DNA from: Amoebophrya sp. A120
Taxonomy: Eukaryota; Sar; Dinophyceae; Syndiniales; Amoebophryaceae
Length of the DNA stretch: 64,000 bases
Direction: 5' to 3'
Assembly: GCA_905178155.1 (NCBI GenBank)
Contig: CAJINV010000015.1
Location: 1,035,907 to 1,099,906 of the forward strand
Under the pieces are notes generated by a model. The model saw only the letters and a list, made by a program, of their open reading frames with translations. It had not been told where the DNA came from and searched no databases. Made by a program: the position numbers and the translations under genes. Numbering within the stretch: the first letter of the stretch is position 1; each line of letters starts with the position of its first letter. Positions 22,521 through 33,348 of this stretch are shown here, one piece after another.

Positions 22521-25500
22521 TTACGTGCGCAGCCCCTTCGCGATGGAGACCACCCCGAGGGAGTGGCAGACCATGCAGATCATGACGAAGACGACGAAGG
22601 AGTAGGACTGGTAGCCCGATTTTTCCAAACCGAACACGTTGTAGCGGTCCAACACGCGGAGCTTGTTCAAATCGCCGTTTTCCGTCTCCCGGACGATGGT
22701 GGACTCGTCCGCCGGCTTGGGGGGTGCGACGGTTTGCGAGGCAGCGGCTTGTTGGCCTTTGGCAACACCTCCTCCTTGGACGTTGCCAGATTGTTGCACA
22801 TTAGCTGCTCCTGGTGCAGCGGGTGAACGAGCGTCGAAATCTGGAGGGGCAACCACGGGCTCGGTGTCGCCTGCAGGTTCCGGCGGTCTCGCTGGTGCGT
22901 CTGCATGCATACGTATTCCACGCTGCAATGCTTCCTCCTCCAAGAAGGAGGCCGCGGATGAAGCGGCCGCAACCATCATGTCGAGGGGTACCCCAAATGC
23001 TGCGGTTTGTCCGGGCTGTGACCCGCCCATCTGCATTTGCGCGTGATTTCCCTTCGAAGCTGCCTGCGGGGCAGGAGTAGCTGCCTGGGCCGCCCCTTGC
23101 GTATTCGGCATACCTGTTGGAGGAGAACGTTTTCTAATTATCACGATCAGATGATACATTCCAATTTGAATGGACCGAATCAAGAAAAACCGATTTGCAG
23201 ATGCAAGTACGACATTGTGAGTGTTTGAAAGAAAAACGGATCGCGTTCACTTCATAGACAGAAAGCAATTTTGTATCTGAGAGTGATGCATTCTTTCGCA
23301 GCATCGCAAATTTCAGCACAACATGAGCAGTATGATATAATCCGTAGGTAAGTACCTGGCACATGCAGAAACTGGTCGACGTTTCCCTGGAACAGATAGC
23401 AGTTCTTGTCGTCCCCGGTGTAGGAGAATTTGCAGGTGAAGGACAACCGATCCGTATCAAGAAGAGAAATCCCCTCTCCCCGTATCGACAGCGGAAATCT
23501 GTGATGCAGATTTGTGGCAACAAATCAGCTTTGTCATGCTAGAAGGGAAGAGATGCGGACTGTAGTGCTGGTTGGCGTGGGAAAGCCTTGATGCGTCTTC
23601 AGCATGACAGAAGGCAGCTGGAAGTGGGAAGCAGCATGACAAATCGCCTGCAAACGAGGCCACAACTGCGGCGCTTGGCCTTCTAGCATTACAGGCCGAC
23701 TTGTGTACTCAAATACAGCATCACAAGTTTCGTTTTCAATATGGGGAGGGGGGATTTTTTCTTTTGATAGTCCGCCCGGTAGGGCCAGGAATTCATGCAC
23801 AGGTACTCGCACCAACGCTTCTGCTCCGTCGAGTCCGTGTGCGGCTGGGATTTCCCGAACCAACCGAGATCCTGGAAAAAGTTGTGCGCCTGCTCTTCCC
23901 CCACCGCATTGCCCGAGTCCGTGATGGTCGCTTCGACTCTGTCCGCGTTCTGCCCGTTCTGCGGGTTCGACCCGGACGCGGCGTGTAATACAGAATCCTT
24001 GATGCGCACGTGGATCGCGCACGTCCCCTCCTGGTAGCCCGCAAAGGGCGAGGCGGTGGAAACTTGCGCCAAACCAATGTCGTGCGGGATGAAAGACTGT
24101 GCGAACTCCACGTTCGACGTTTTCGCGTTGCTGTCCATGATCATCTGGGTGTAAAACTGGCAGGACTGGTGCTGATCGGTGGTTGGAGTCGCGGACCCCT
24201 GCCCCTTGGCCTGCATTTGCCGCTCCTTCTGCTTGTTCTCGGCCGCAATTTCCTCCGTCTTCTCGTTGATGCGCGCATTGCGCTCTTTGTCGGTCTCTCC
24301 CGCCTCGATTTGCATGGTCGGACCAGCAGGTGTCTTCGCCGCCGCTTGTTGTAGCTGGCTTTTCGGGAGGGCAAGGACCTGCTTCCCATCCCCTTTCGTG
24401 ATCTCGTCGACCTCGCCGTGCGCCAGGTCCCGCATGGTCCGCATGGCGCCGTGGTAGGCCGAAAAGTAATATCCTGTGCAAAAGTATCGCACTCGTATAA
24501 ATGCAAGTCTTGCATTACAAATTTTTTCTTCATCAAGGCAAATCAGCACTACAAATTTTATTATTATTTCTCATGCTGAGATAATTTGTAATGCATTTAT
24601 ACGAGTACGCTACTTTTGCAGTGCATAAGTAGTCCTTCAACGGGACCCCGGACTGGTGCGCGAAGGAATTGACGTCCCAGAAGTAGTTGATCCCCGTGTC
24701 CTTCGTGAAGAGCAACACCGTGACGAACACCCAGGCGGTCAAGGCCACGCAGACAAATGGCATATGGATTGCAAATAAGTCTGGGTCTGGAAGGATGTAA
24801 CTTGTCATGCTGAATCCAAATCATGCAAAAACCTGTGTTGCATGAGCGCCAAAAGCTGTCCACTTTGGACCAAGTCGGGTGGCAGTTTCTCATGCAGGAT
24901 AGGCATGACAGAGACCCCACAGTGTCTGTCATGCTAGGTCCCGCATTCCAGACCTCAGTCATGGGTCATGGAAAACCTGCATGACAAGTTTACGCTCTTC
25001 CAGACCCAGACATTTTTACATTTGATACGGCACGTTGGTCAGCATGTTCGTCTTATACGGGTGGTTAAAAAACCGGAACCAGAAGCTTTCCTCGTACCGG
25101 GCCCGCTCCGCCTCGGGGGAGCGGTCTTCCAACTCCTCCAACAACCCACCGACGTTCTGCTCGCCGCGCATCGCGGCGGAAGTCCTTGCCCCGCGCCGGA
25201 TTTGCGGGTTCACCAGGGAGACTTCGCGGGATAAGACCCCCGGTGCTTCTCCCGATCGGTACCGGTTGATTACCGCTTCTTCCTCCGCCGAGGAAATTGC
25301 GGAAGAACTGCTGGCGGACGAAAACATCAACGGCCGTCCCTCTTCCAAATCCCGGCCTGCATGAGAATGGTGGCGCTTGTTATTCCCACCAGCCGGCATC
25401 GGGGACTGCGGCTCATCCACTCCCTCGACATTCACACCCAGCTTCCGCACCTTCGGCCGCATGGGCCCACTCGCGCAGGCGATGCAGACGTTGGCGATGG

Positions 25501-28500
25501 CCATGATTTGGAAGGAAAAGATCATCGCCATGTCGGCGTTATTGGATCGACCGGTAATGTCCCCAATGTACCAAAATCCGTCCTTCCAGAGGGACATCGG
25601 GGAGTACCTGATAATTTTTTTTTTCCCGATGGAGAACTTGCTTGAGAAAAAGGATCGTCCTAATGATCACAGGAAAAAAAGGCATCTACAGATTTTCATT
25701 TTCTGGATTTGCATCACGAGTTATCTCTAAATTTATTTTGCAAGATCATACATCAAGACAAGAACTTCTTCTACAGCTTCTATTCCAAAATTCTATACCA
25801 TGCGGGCATCGGGTCTTCAACCTTCCGCACATCCAAGTCCGGCTTTTCCGCCTCCCGGCACGGGACCGTCAACGCAATCACCAGGATGAAAAACGTCACC
25901 GCGTTTGCGCCCCAAAACGCGGCCAGATAGATCAGCGAGTCCCGCTGCGCAATCGCGGAGTTCGGGGTGGTCGTCCCCAGTTTGTTCCGGGCCCCTTGGA
26001 AGGACAATGTCAATGGCAACGTCAGTGCAAACGCGAAATCCAGGGTAGCGAATTGCGCGAAGGAGCCGAACGCGAGCTTGGTCTGCATGTAAATTTTCCC
26101 GCAGAAGATCCAGGTCAGGCCGTACACCGTGAAGAGGTAAAATGACGCAATGTAGGTGTCGAGACACGCGCGACCCTCCTTCAAGATCGTCACGGTTTTC
26201 GAAATGTCGTCCTGGTTCGCGACGAACGGTGCCACGACGTTGCTCGTCGAGCCGTCATCGTCTTCGTTCTGCGCGGAGGACTGTCCGCCGTGCACCAACG
26301 CGACCCCCACCTGCGCCTGCTTCAAAGCCCCGGTGTCGTTGCCGCCGTCGCCGCACATGGCGATCACGTAACGGGAAGACCGGTCCTGGAAGAACCGGAT
26401 AACCTTCCGTTTCCCATCCGGCTTGATCCGACCGTACACTTGGATGTATGGTTGCAACTTGTGCCACAAGGTCGCGTACCCCGGTTCCGTCGTCATTTTG
26501 TTAAACGCGTCCGCGGAGATCGCACAAGAGACAAAATCGACACCCCGATGCGTTCCGTGGTTGTTATGCATTGCAAAAGTATGGTACTAGTACAAATCGC
26601 ATGACAAATTTTGCCAAGAGCAAAAATGGGACTTGTCATGCTGAAAAAGGTAGACACAGATATCTGTTATGCATGAACGCAATTAGTACGAGTACGATGC
26701 TTTTGCAAAGGATAGTTGTTCGCTTTCAGCAAGTGGTGGAGTTGGTCCAAATCGCGGTTGTTTTTGATTTTCGGCTGCACTTTCCCGTCCGGGCCCTGGA
26801 TGTCGTCCAGCTCTTCCCAAACGGGTAAGTTTTCTTCCGGATTCACGGAAATGCAGAAAGGACAGTGCTCGACCAAACCGACCTGCTTCGAGATCGCCAC
26901 GCCGGTGTAGACACTGTCCCCCGTGATCATCACTGTGTGCACGTTTGCGGCCTTCAGCTCCTTGATCACGAGAAACGATTCCGGCCGCAATTCGTTCCGG
27001 AACAGCGGCATGCCGAGGTACTCGAACATGGACTGGGTCAACACATCGTCGAGCGAAACGCTATCCAATTGCGACCAGTCGAGGGCTATGCACTGCAAAA
27101 GTATCGCACTCGTAGTAATTGCAGTCATGCATTACAAACCCAACTTTCTACCCAAAGTAGCATGACAAATTGCATTTTTGTACTTGAGAGAATTTGTGAT
27201 GCAATTTATACTAGTACGATAACTTTGCAATGCATAAGGTCCATCTGGGCCTGGCAAAGTCCCAAAACGTAAAACCCCTTCGAGGAATACGTCTGCGACA
27301 AATCCGTCAGTCGCTTTTCAATCGCCTGCTGCTTTTTCTTGCTGTTCGGCGACTGCGTCATCGCCTCCCCGGAGCAGAGCTTCGTCACTGCCTCCATGGA
27401 CCCCTTCGCAAACACCGTGACCTTTTTCTTATCCGGGTTCTGCACGTCATGCGTGCAGGTCAAAGTGACCTGCAACTGCCGACTTTGGTCGAACTTCCAC
27501 TTGCGGAGGATCAGCGCCTGCTGGTGCGCGGCATCGGGGCCAACCACCATCAACGCAGATCTCGTGTCCTGCTCCCCGCGGGGCCCGGTCATCGGGATGC
27601 TGTAGCGGGTCAGGTTCCAGCCGACGGAGGACAAAGCCTCCTTTTCCAACGGATTCCCGACAATCGACAGATCCGGGCCGACGGACAAAGAGTGACAGCA
27701 GGCGAGCGCGAACAAAGCCGCGTCGTTCCCGGTTTTGGTCAGTTGCTTGTTGAATCCCACCTGGTCTCCCTGTTCGAACATGACTTCCGCAAACGCCTCC
27801 TTGATGTGTATGGGGTTCTCAAGCGTTACACTCTCAGGTGTTTCATAAATTTGTGATGCAAGAATGGAAAAAGTGAAAGGGGGTAGGTTGCACCTGTAGC
27901 ATTACAAATTTCGAACAGATTTAGGTGCTGTTTAGTCCGTCGCAAATTTGTCATGCCAAGCAGCTTGATCGTGTGGATGATGATGGTGTTTTTGCATGAC
28001 AAATCCATGTAACAGTTGAGAATGTAACGTTTGAGAACTCCATAATGTGCGGCGCAACGTTCGAACCCTCAACGATCGACCCGCGCTTTCGCATCTGGGT
28101 GACCACCTGCGCCAGTTCCTCCTTCGGCACCGCCGACGCGGAATGACCACTGCTGGTTGTTTTTTCGCTCTGCTGGGGACTCGTCGGGGAAGACAAGGTC
28201 GGACCGGTTGGACTCGCAACGGCGACAATTCCAGTGACCCGATCCGCGTAGGCCGCCTCCGCATCCATCGGAGCCCGCAGAATGCCGGACACCTGGGGAA
28301 TCCGGGCCTCCGAAATGCCCTCGCCCTCGGGACCGTAATATCCCGCCGCCTCCCCCTCGGAAAACACCCCTCCCGCAACTTCGCCCTCTGCAGCAGCTCC
28401 ACGTTGCGTATTCTTGTTTCCGCTTGCCTTCTTGCTGGTGGACCGTTTTTTCGGGGTTTTTGGCCCACCGCCTGCGATGTGCGTGCCAATGGTTTTCCGC

Positions 28501-31500
28501 GCGTCGTTATGAACTGCAAAAGTATCGCACTCGTATAAATGCATGACAAATTCCCTCAGCATGAAAAATAAAATTTGTAATGCGGATTTACCTTGAGAAA
28601 GAAATTTGCAATGCATGATTGCCATACGAGTACGATACTTTTGCACAGGATAGTCGTCGTCGGAGGGGTCCGTCGTGACTCCCCGATCGGAATTGTTTTC
28701 CGCGAGTGGGTATGCATTGCAAATATGTCTGGCTCTGGAAAGTTGTCATGCCAATGTCCGAATCATACGCAAACTGTATTGCGGAGCCACGCATGACAAG
28801 TTGTTTCCGAGCGACTATATCTAGCGTTAACCGCATGACGAATTGCCTTTTTGCATCATGACAAACAAGTGGCACTGTACTAGCGCAACGAACATGACAG
28901 ACTTGTCTGTGTGGTCGACCAAGCATGACAAACTTGCATTCTTCCAGACCCAGACATATTTGCATTTGATAGTGGGATGTTCTGCGGGCGGGAAAACTCG
29001 TCAATTTTCGGCATCATCAACACCGACCCTTTGACCGCCCGGGTGCCCTGCTTTTTCAAAGCGAAGTCCCCGGCTAACGACCCCCGCGCCGGGCCTTTCC
29101 GGTCAATGGTAATTCCGAAGAAGTCCATACCCTCCTTTGTTAATGTACCCGTCTTGTCGAAGCAGAAGAGGTTCACCTTCCCCGCCTGCGCGATTTTTTG
29201 CGGTTCCATGCAGAGGATACCGCCGTTGTCGGATTTTTCCAGACGTCGCGCGGACATGTCGGACGCGCGGGCCATCATGGTCGGAATCAACGGGTTGACC
29301 AATTGCGCGAAAGAGGTAAAAGCGGTGACTAGAACACCAATAATGATCTCGAAGTGCTCGTCGTCTTTAAAGGGGTTCGTGCAGATCAAGAGCAGAATCA
29401 GCACCATCGGCTGCAGGCAGGAGAGGTAGAACCAGACGGTGCGGAGTTCGAAGTCAAACTCGAAGAACAACGCCAGGGGGTAGAACATGGTCCGGATCAA
29501 ATCTCCCTTCAGCGTTCCGGTCCCGATCGCCGTCACCACTGCGTAGACCGCGTGCTTCGAAAATTCGTTCGCCGGGCCAGAATTCCGCGTTACCACATCC
29601 CCGGTCACCCCGCGCACCGGGGACAGATCCGGCGACTGCGGGACCGATTGGCCGCCATCACCCGGTTTCGAACTTGTCAACACCGCGATCACCTCGGTAC
29701 CGTTGAATAACATGTGGGTTTTGTCCTTCACTGTGTCCAACGGTCTCTTCGGCCCCTTGTCTTCCGCCGGTTCCTTTTCCATCGGGGTGGACTCCCCGGT
29801 TAAGGTGGACTCGTCCATAAGAACTGACCCCCGCACCAGCATCGCCTCACACGGCAACACCATGCCGTCCGTGATTTCGATGATATCGCCCGGGAGCAAC
29901 TCTTCGGAATTCACCTCGTAAAATTGCGCTTTCGAGTTGAACTCAAATCCATTCCGCCAGCACCTCACCCGGGTGAGGGATTTGCTCATCGCCAGAATCC
30001 GGTTCCAGCCTCGGTAATCGTAGAACGCGTTGAGAACGCCGGAAGTGATGAAGATCACCTCGTAAATAATCGTGACGTACCACGCGTCTAAGAAGATGAA
30101 TAGAAACGCGGCGAGCACTTGGAAAACGTACATGAAACTCCCGGTGAATTCCTGGTAGAGGCACATGAAAAACGTCTTGTCCTCGTGCGGTTCGATCACG
30201 TTTTTTCCGAAGTACCCCTGCAAGTTCTCAATCCGGTCGTAGGTGACCTTCCCGAGCCCGAGCTTCACCTGCGTGCCCGCCGTGTCCTGCTGGGAGGATA
30301 AATGGTCGTTTTTGAAGAACTGTCCCTTCAACTGGGAGGTTGACAAGTGCTCCAGCCGCTCCTTGCGCGGGACGAATTTACCCTGGGCGGTGTCGTAGAC
30401 GTACTTCAGGCATTTGAAATGGAAAATCTTCACTTCCACATCACCCCCGTGCGCCGCGTTCCCGTAGCTCATCCGGTTGCCCGAAATCGACTGTCGTTGG
30501 TGTTTATGCATTGCAGATATGTCTGGGTCTGGAAGGGTGCAAGGTTTGTCATGCTTGTCTGGCATGAGTAAAGAGTTTGTGATGCGTGTTCAAGAAGAGA
30601 CCCTTTTGCTTGTCATCATGCAAAAAAGCAGCTTGTCATGCGAAAACTGCAATACTGAGCAGCGCAGATACTTCTCATGCTTGGCTGTGCATTACAGAGG
30701 ATTCACTGTTCCCAACCCAGCATTACAAGTTTCCAGACCCAGAGGACATATTTGCTTTGCATAGTGTCGCTGCACCGAGTAATCGTCTTCCAACCGGACA
30801 AAGGCTCCGGTCTCGCCGGGGCCGGCGGCGGAGGGCCCGGAAATTGCCTCGTCGTCCACCGCCATATCCATATCATAGATCGTTTGCAACTCCCGGTCCG
30901 TGTCGGCTTTGGTCAGTTCCGTGGAGATCCACACGTACTGGATCGGCTGCAAGTTCCTGGACGTCATCGCCTTCTGGATGTTTCTTCGCCCCTGCGGTTG
31001 CTCGGTTTGCCCCGCCTGGCCCGTGAAATACGCCGACTCGTCCAGCTCCCAGACGTCCTATGGATTGCAAAAATGTCTGGGTCTGGAAGATTCGAACTTG
31101 TCATGCTGCTTTCGAACTGTAAGAAAGTTTGTATTGCATGACCAGCAAGAAGAGCGCAGTTTTTGCTACACGGCCAGGGCATTTCTCATGCGGAAGGTGC
31201 ATCAGGAAGCCCTCTAAAAGTCTGCGATGCTAGGTCAAGCATTACAGGCCTCATGGGTCATGAGAAATATGCATGACAAATCTTGCATTCTTCCAGACCC
31301 AGACATATTTGCATTTGATACGTCCTCCGAAAACCCGATAATGTTGGCGTCGACCAACTCGGCCACTTCCGCCAGGGTGAGAGCGTTGTACAGGTCCGCG
31401 AAGTAGAAGAAACCCATCAAAATGGTGAGCAAAATCCAGGTGTAAATGAAGACGAACCCGAACTGGAGTTTCGCATTCACCGCGTCTGGTTTCTGGTTGC

Positions 31501-32086
31501 CCCACCCGACGCACTGAAACATGTAAAAATTCCCACCCGCGTGCGCGTCCTTTCCGTCGGCACAGGGAAGCAGCATTTTTTGCAAAGCTAAAACCGCCGT
31601 GCCCTCTTCCGCGCCGTCTTTGTCGACGTAGACCGCGATGACGGAGGAAATGGTGAACAGCATGAAGGTCACGAAAAGGATCCACACGCAGTACAAAGCC
31701 GCGCCGGCCTTGGAGTAGCGGAACGCGAGCTGGGTGTCCGTCCGGGATTGGCTTATCACCTGCTTCACGTTGAACATTCTCGGGCGGATCAGCTTCCTCC
31801 AGATCCCGAACAGTCCCGTGATAAAGAGTAACACGAAAAACCCCGCGGTCATGCCCTGGATGTATTTGGAACTCGCCAGCTGCCCGAAGTGCCCGGAAAT
31901 CCGGCCCCAGGCGGTGAACTCATCCCCGTGCACCGTGGCGGGCGCTGGGTTGTCGTTGGTGGACACACCGGGCTGCGACTCGAGGAAGGAAAAGCGGTCG
32001 GAATTTGGAGCAGTTTTGTGGGTCCCATAATGCTCCATGTGGTACCACGCATACGTGTGCGCGCCAAGAATGGGAGGGTCCAACAT
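22521..32086 (-). CDS. P5-type (P5B-like) cation/polyamine-transporting ATPase
   Basis: Thirteen exons (32086-31321, 31058-30764, 30504-28972, 28710-28653, 28507-28045, 27808-27237, 27086-26715, 26564-25799, 25607-25028, 24762-24628, 24469-23770, 23454-23356, 23113-22521) give 2,293 residues. P-type hallmarks in order: two membrane segments near the N-terminus; actuator motif LTGEST near residue 587; phosphorylation motif CFDKTGTLTKEGMDF near 798; hinge MCGDGGNDTGALKQAQVGVAL near 1415; then C-terminal membrane spans. The block GILCMEPQKIAQAGKVNLFCFDKTGTLT resembles P5B (ATP13A2-like) enzymes, which in studied species move polyamines across endolysosomal membranes. Oddities: the membrane motif is NPLIP instead of PPALP, the hinge has GDGGND instead of GDGAND, a long low-complexity insertion follows the phosphorylation site, and about 800 residues follow the hinge. 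It is nearly twice the usual family length. The substrate is not predictable. Confidence 0.9.
23455..23769. mobile_element. Introner, family F (TSD ATCCG/GTCCG)
   Basis: Ends carry AAATCCCCTCTCCCCGTAT and ATATGGGGAGGGGGGATTT inside TATCAAGAAG / CTTTTGATA. Flanking repeats match at 4 of 5 positions. Removal joins YRAD to RLSFTCKFSYTG in the P5 ATPase. Confidence 0.88.
24470..24627. mobile_element. Introner, family B (TSD AGTAA/AGTAG)
   Basis: Termini TATCCTGTGCAAAAG and CTTTTGCAGTGCATA; flanking repeats match at 4 of 5 positions. Removal restores PLKDYFSAYHGAM in the P5 ATPase. Confidence 0.88.
24763..25027. mobile_element. Introner, family A (TSD TGGCA/CGGCA)
   Basis: Family-A inverted repeats between TATGGATTGC and ACATTTGATA; 4 of 5 flanking bases match. 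Removal joins MLTNVP to FVCVALTAW. Confidence 0.9.
26565..26714. mobile_element. Introner, family B (TSD GTTGT)
   Basis: Termini TATGCATTGCAAAAG and CTTTTGCAAAGGATA, flanked by GTTGT. Removal restores LLKANNHGTHRGVDF. Confidence 0.9.
27087..27236. mobile_element. Introner, family B (TSD AGGGC/AGGTC)
   Basis: Termini TATGCACTGCAAAAG and CTTTGCAATGCATA; 4 of 5 flanking bases match. Removal restores CQAQMDLDWSQLD. Confidence 0.88.
27809..28044. mobile_element. Introner, family D (TSD ATGTG)
   Basis: Ends TATGGGGTTCTCAAGCGTTA and TAACGTTTGAGAACTCCATA are inverted repeats; ATGTG on both sides. Removal restores NVAPHIKEAFAEV. This is the short, intact reference for family D. Confidence 0.9.
28508..28652. 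mobile_element. Introner, family B (TSD GTCGT)
   Basis: Termini TATGAACTGCAAAAG and CTTTTGCACAGGATA, flanked by GTCGT. Removal joins TDPSDDD to ARKTIGTH. Confidence 0.9.
28711..28971. mobile_element. Introner, family A (TSD GTGGG)
   Basis: Family-A-type ends, the left one with one change (GTCTGGCTCTGGAAAG); GTGGG on both sides. Removal joins RPQNIP to LAENNSDRG. Confidence 0.9.
30505..30763. mobile_element. Introner, family A (TSD GTGTT/GTGTC)
   Basis: Family-A inverted repeats between TATGCATTGC and GCTTTGCATA; 4 of 5 flanking bases match. Removal joins DYSVQRH to QRQSISGNR. Confidence 0.88.
31059..31320. mobile_element. Introner, family A (TSD CGTCC)
   Basis: Family-A inverted repeats between TATGGATTGC and GCATTTGATA, flanked by CGTCC. 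Removal restores GFSEDVWELDESAY. Confidence 0.92.
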
Positions 32087-33348
32087 TTTTTTCTTGATAA
32101 TGTGTGGACCGTTTCTTCTTTATACTTATATACTCTGAACAGTTCACGTTGGCCGTTCGAAGGGGGAATGATGAATCGAATGGGGAGGAAAATTCAAATT
32201 TTTACTTTTAGTTTTAGGGGTGCTAAATTTAGGAAAAATAAATAGGTGTTGATGCGAATTAAAAACAAATTTAGGTCGTGAATTCAACAGAAGCCTTTCG
32301 CGAGACATCATGCATGCACCACTTTGATAAGAAGTGTTTAGCAGGATTATTTGGGGAAATGAAAATAAATGTGGGCGAAAAACTGTGAATGGGATTATGG
32401 CGGACTTCAAGCGATTTTTACATATTGTGAAGTGAGGCGATGAAAGACGACGATAGCGATTGTGCGATGACGAGAGGGCCGCGCCTCGACGGGAGAGCAA
32501 TGTTGACTCCAAGGACGAACAAGAGTCTCACTTTTCGCTCCGAATGATTCATTGTAAAAACGAAAACGAACGACAGAGTTTGACTAATCATTGCGATGTA
32601 GGCCGTGTAGATGTACGATCCAAATTTTTCATCTTGTACGAAAGCTAGCAGGTGCACGAGGTAGGGGCCGATTCAAGCTTTGATTTTACTTTTGAGCTTA
32701 CGACAAACCGATTTCTTTTTTTACTAGATGGCGATAGTAAGTCCAATAGGACTTCTTTTTACTATCGAGCAACCGAGGCGGTGCGGAATGAATCAACCGT
32801 GAAGACCGAAATTATCTGTAATTTTTCTTCACCAATTCAGGTTGCACAACAAACTGGAACTCGGCAATATTTTCATACGAAACTCCTTCATTTTGGGGTT
32901 GCCTAGAAGTCATAATATTTATATTCAAGCTGTTGTGCTACTACAACATCATAAGCTACATAGAGGAAAGCGAATTCGTTTGTGCGATCATCGTACAGTT
33001 TCATTTTTCTGTATGGAATTCAAGATTTTCTGATACTGGTTTGAAAGAAAGTAAAAATTAAAATGGTTGTTCAGACTACTTGTCACTGCGTGGTACTGAC
33101 TGCATGTCAATTCTGCCTTCTCGAAGTTTTAGTTAATAATGCGATGGTACACATACATTCTACATGACACAAATATTTGGAATCCGCACTAGCGCTCAAT
33201 GTAAATGCATCGAAACATACAAACAGTTCTATACTAAAATATGGTCAGTAGCTCACAGATCAGCATCCGCTCTATCAATCTTTTAATCGTTCGTCATCGT
33301 GGTACTACTAACTTAATCGCCGAAGCCGAACTTCGTCGTTGAAATCCT
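32087..33348. other. Intergenic stretch, nothing recognised
   Basis: About 1.26 kb between the P5 ATPase start and the 3' end of the cNBD gene. If the last cNBD exon uses the alternative frame, its stop is at 33308-33310 inside this stretch. No other feature seen. Confidence 0.45.
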
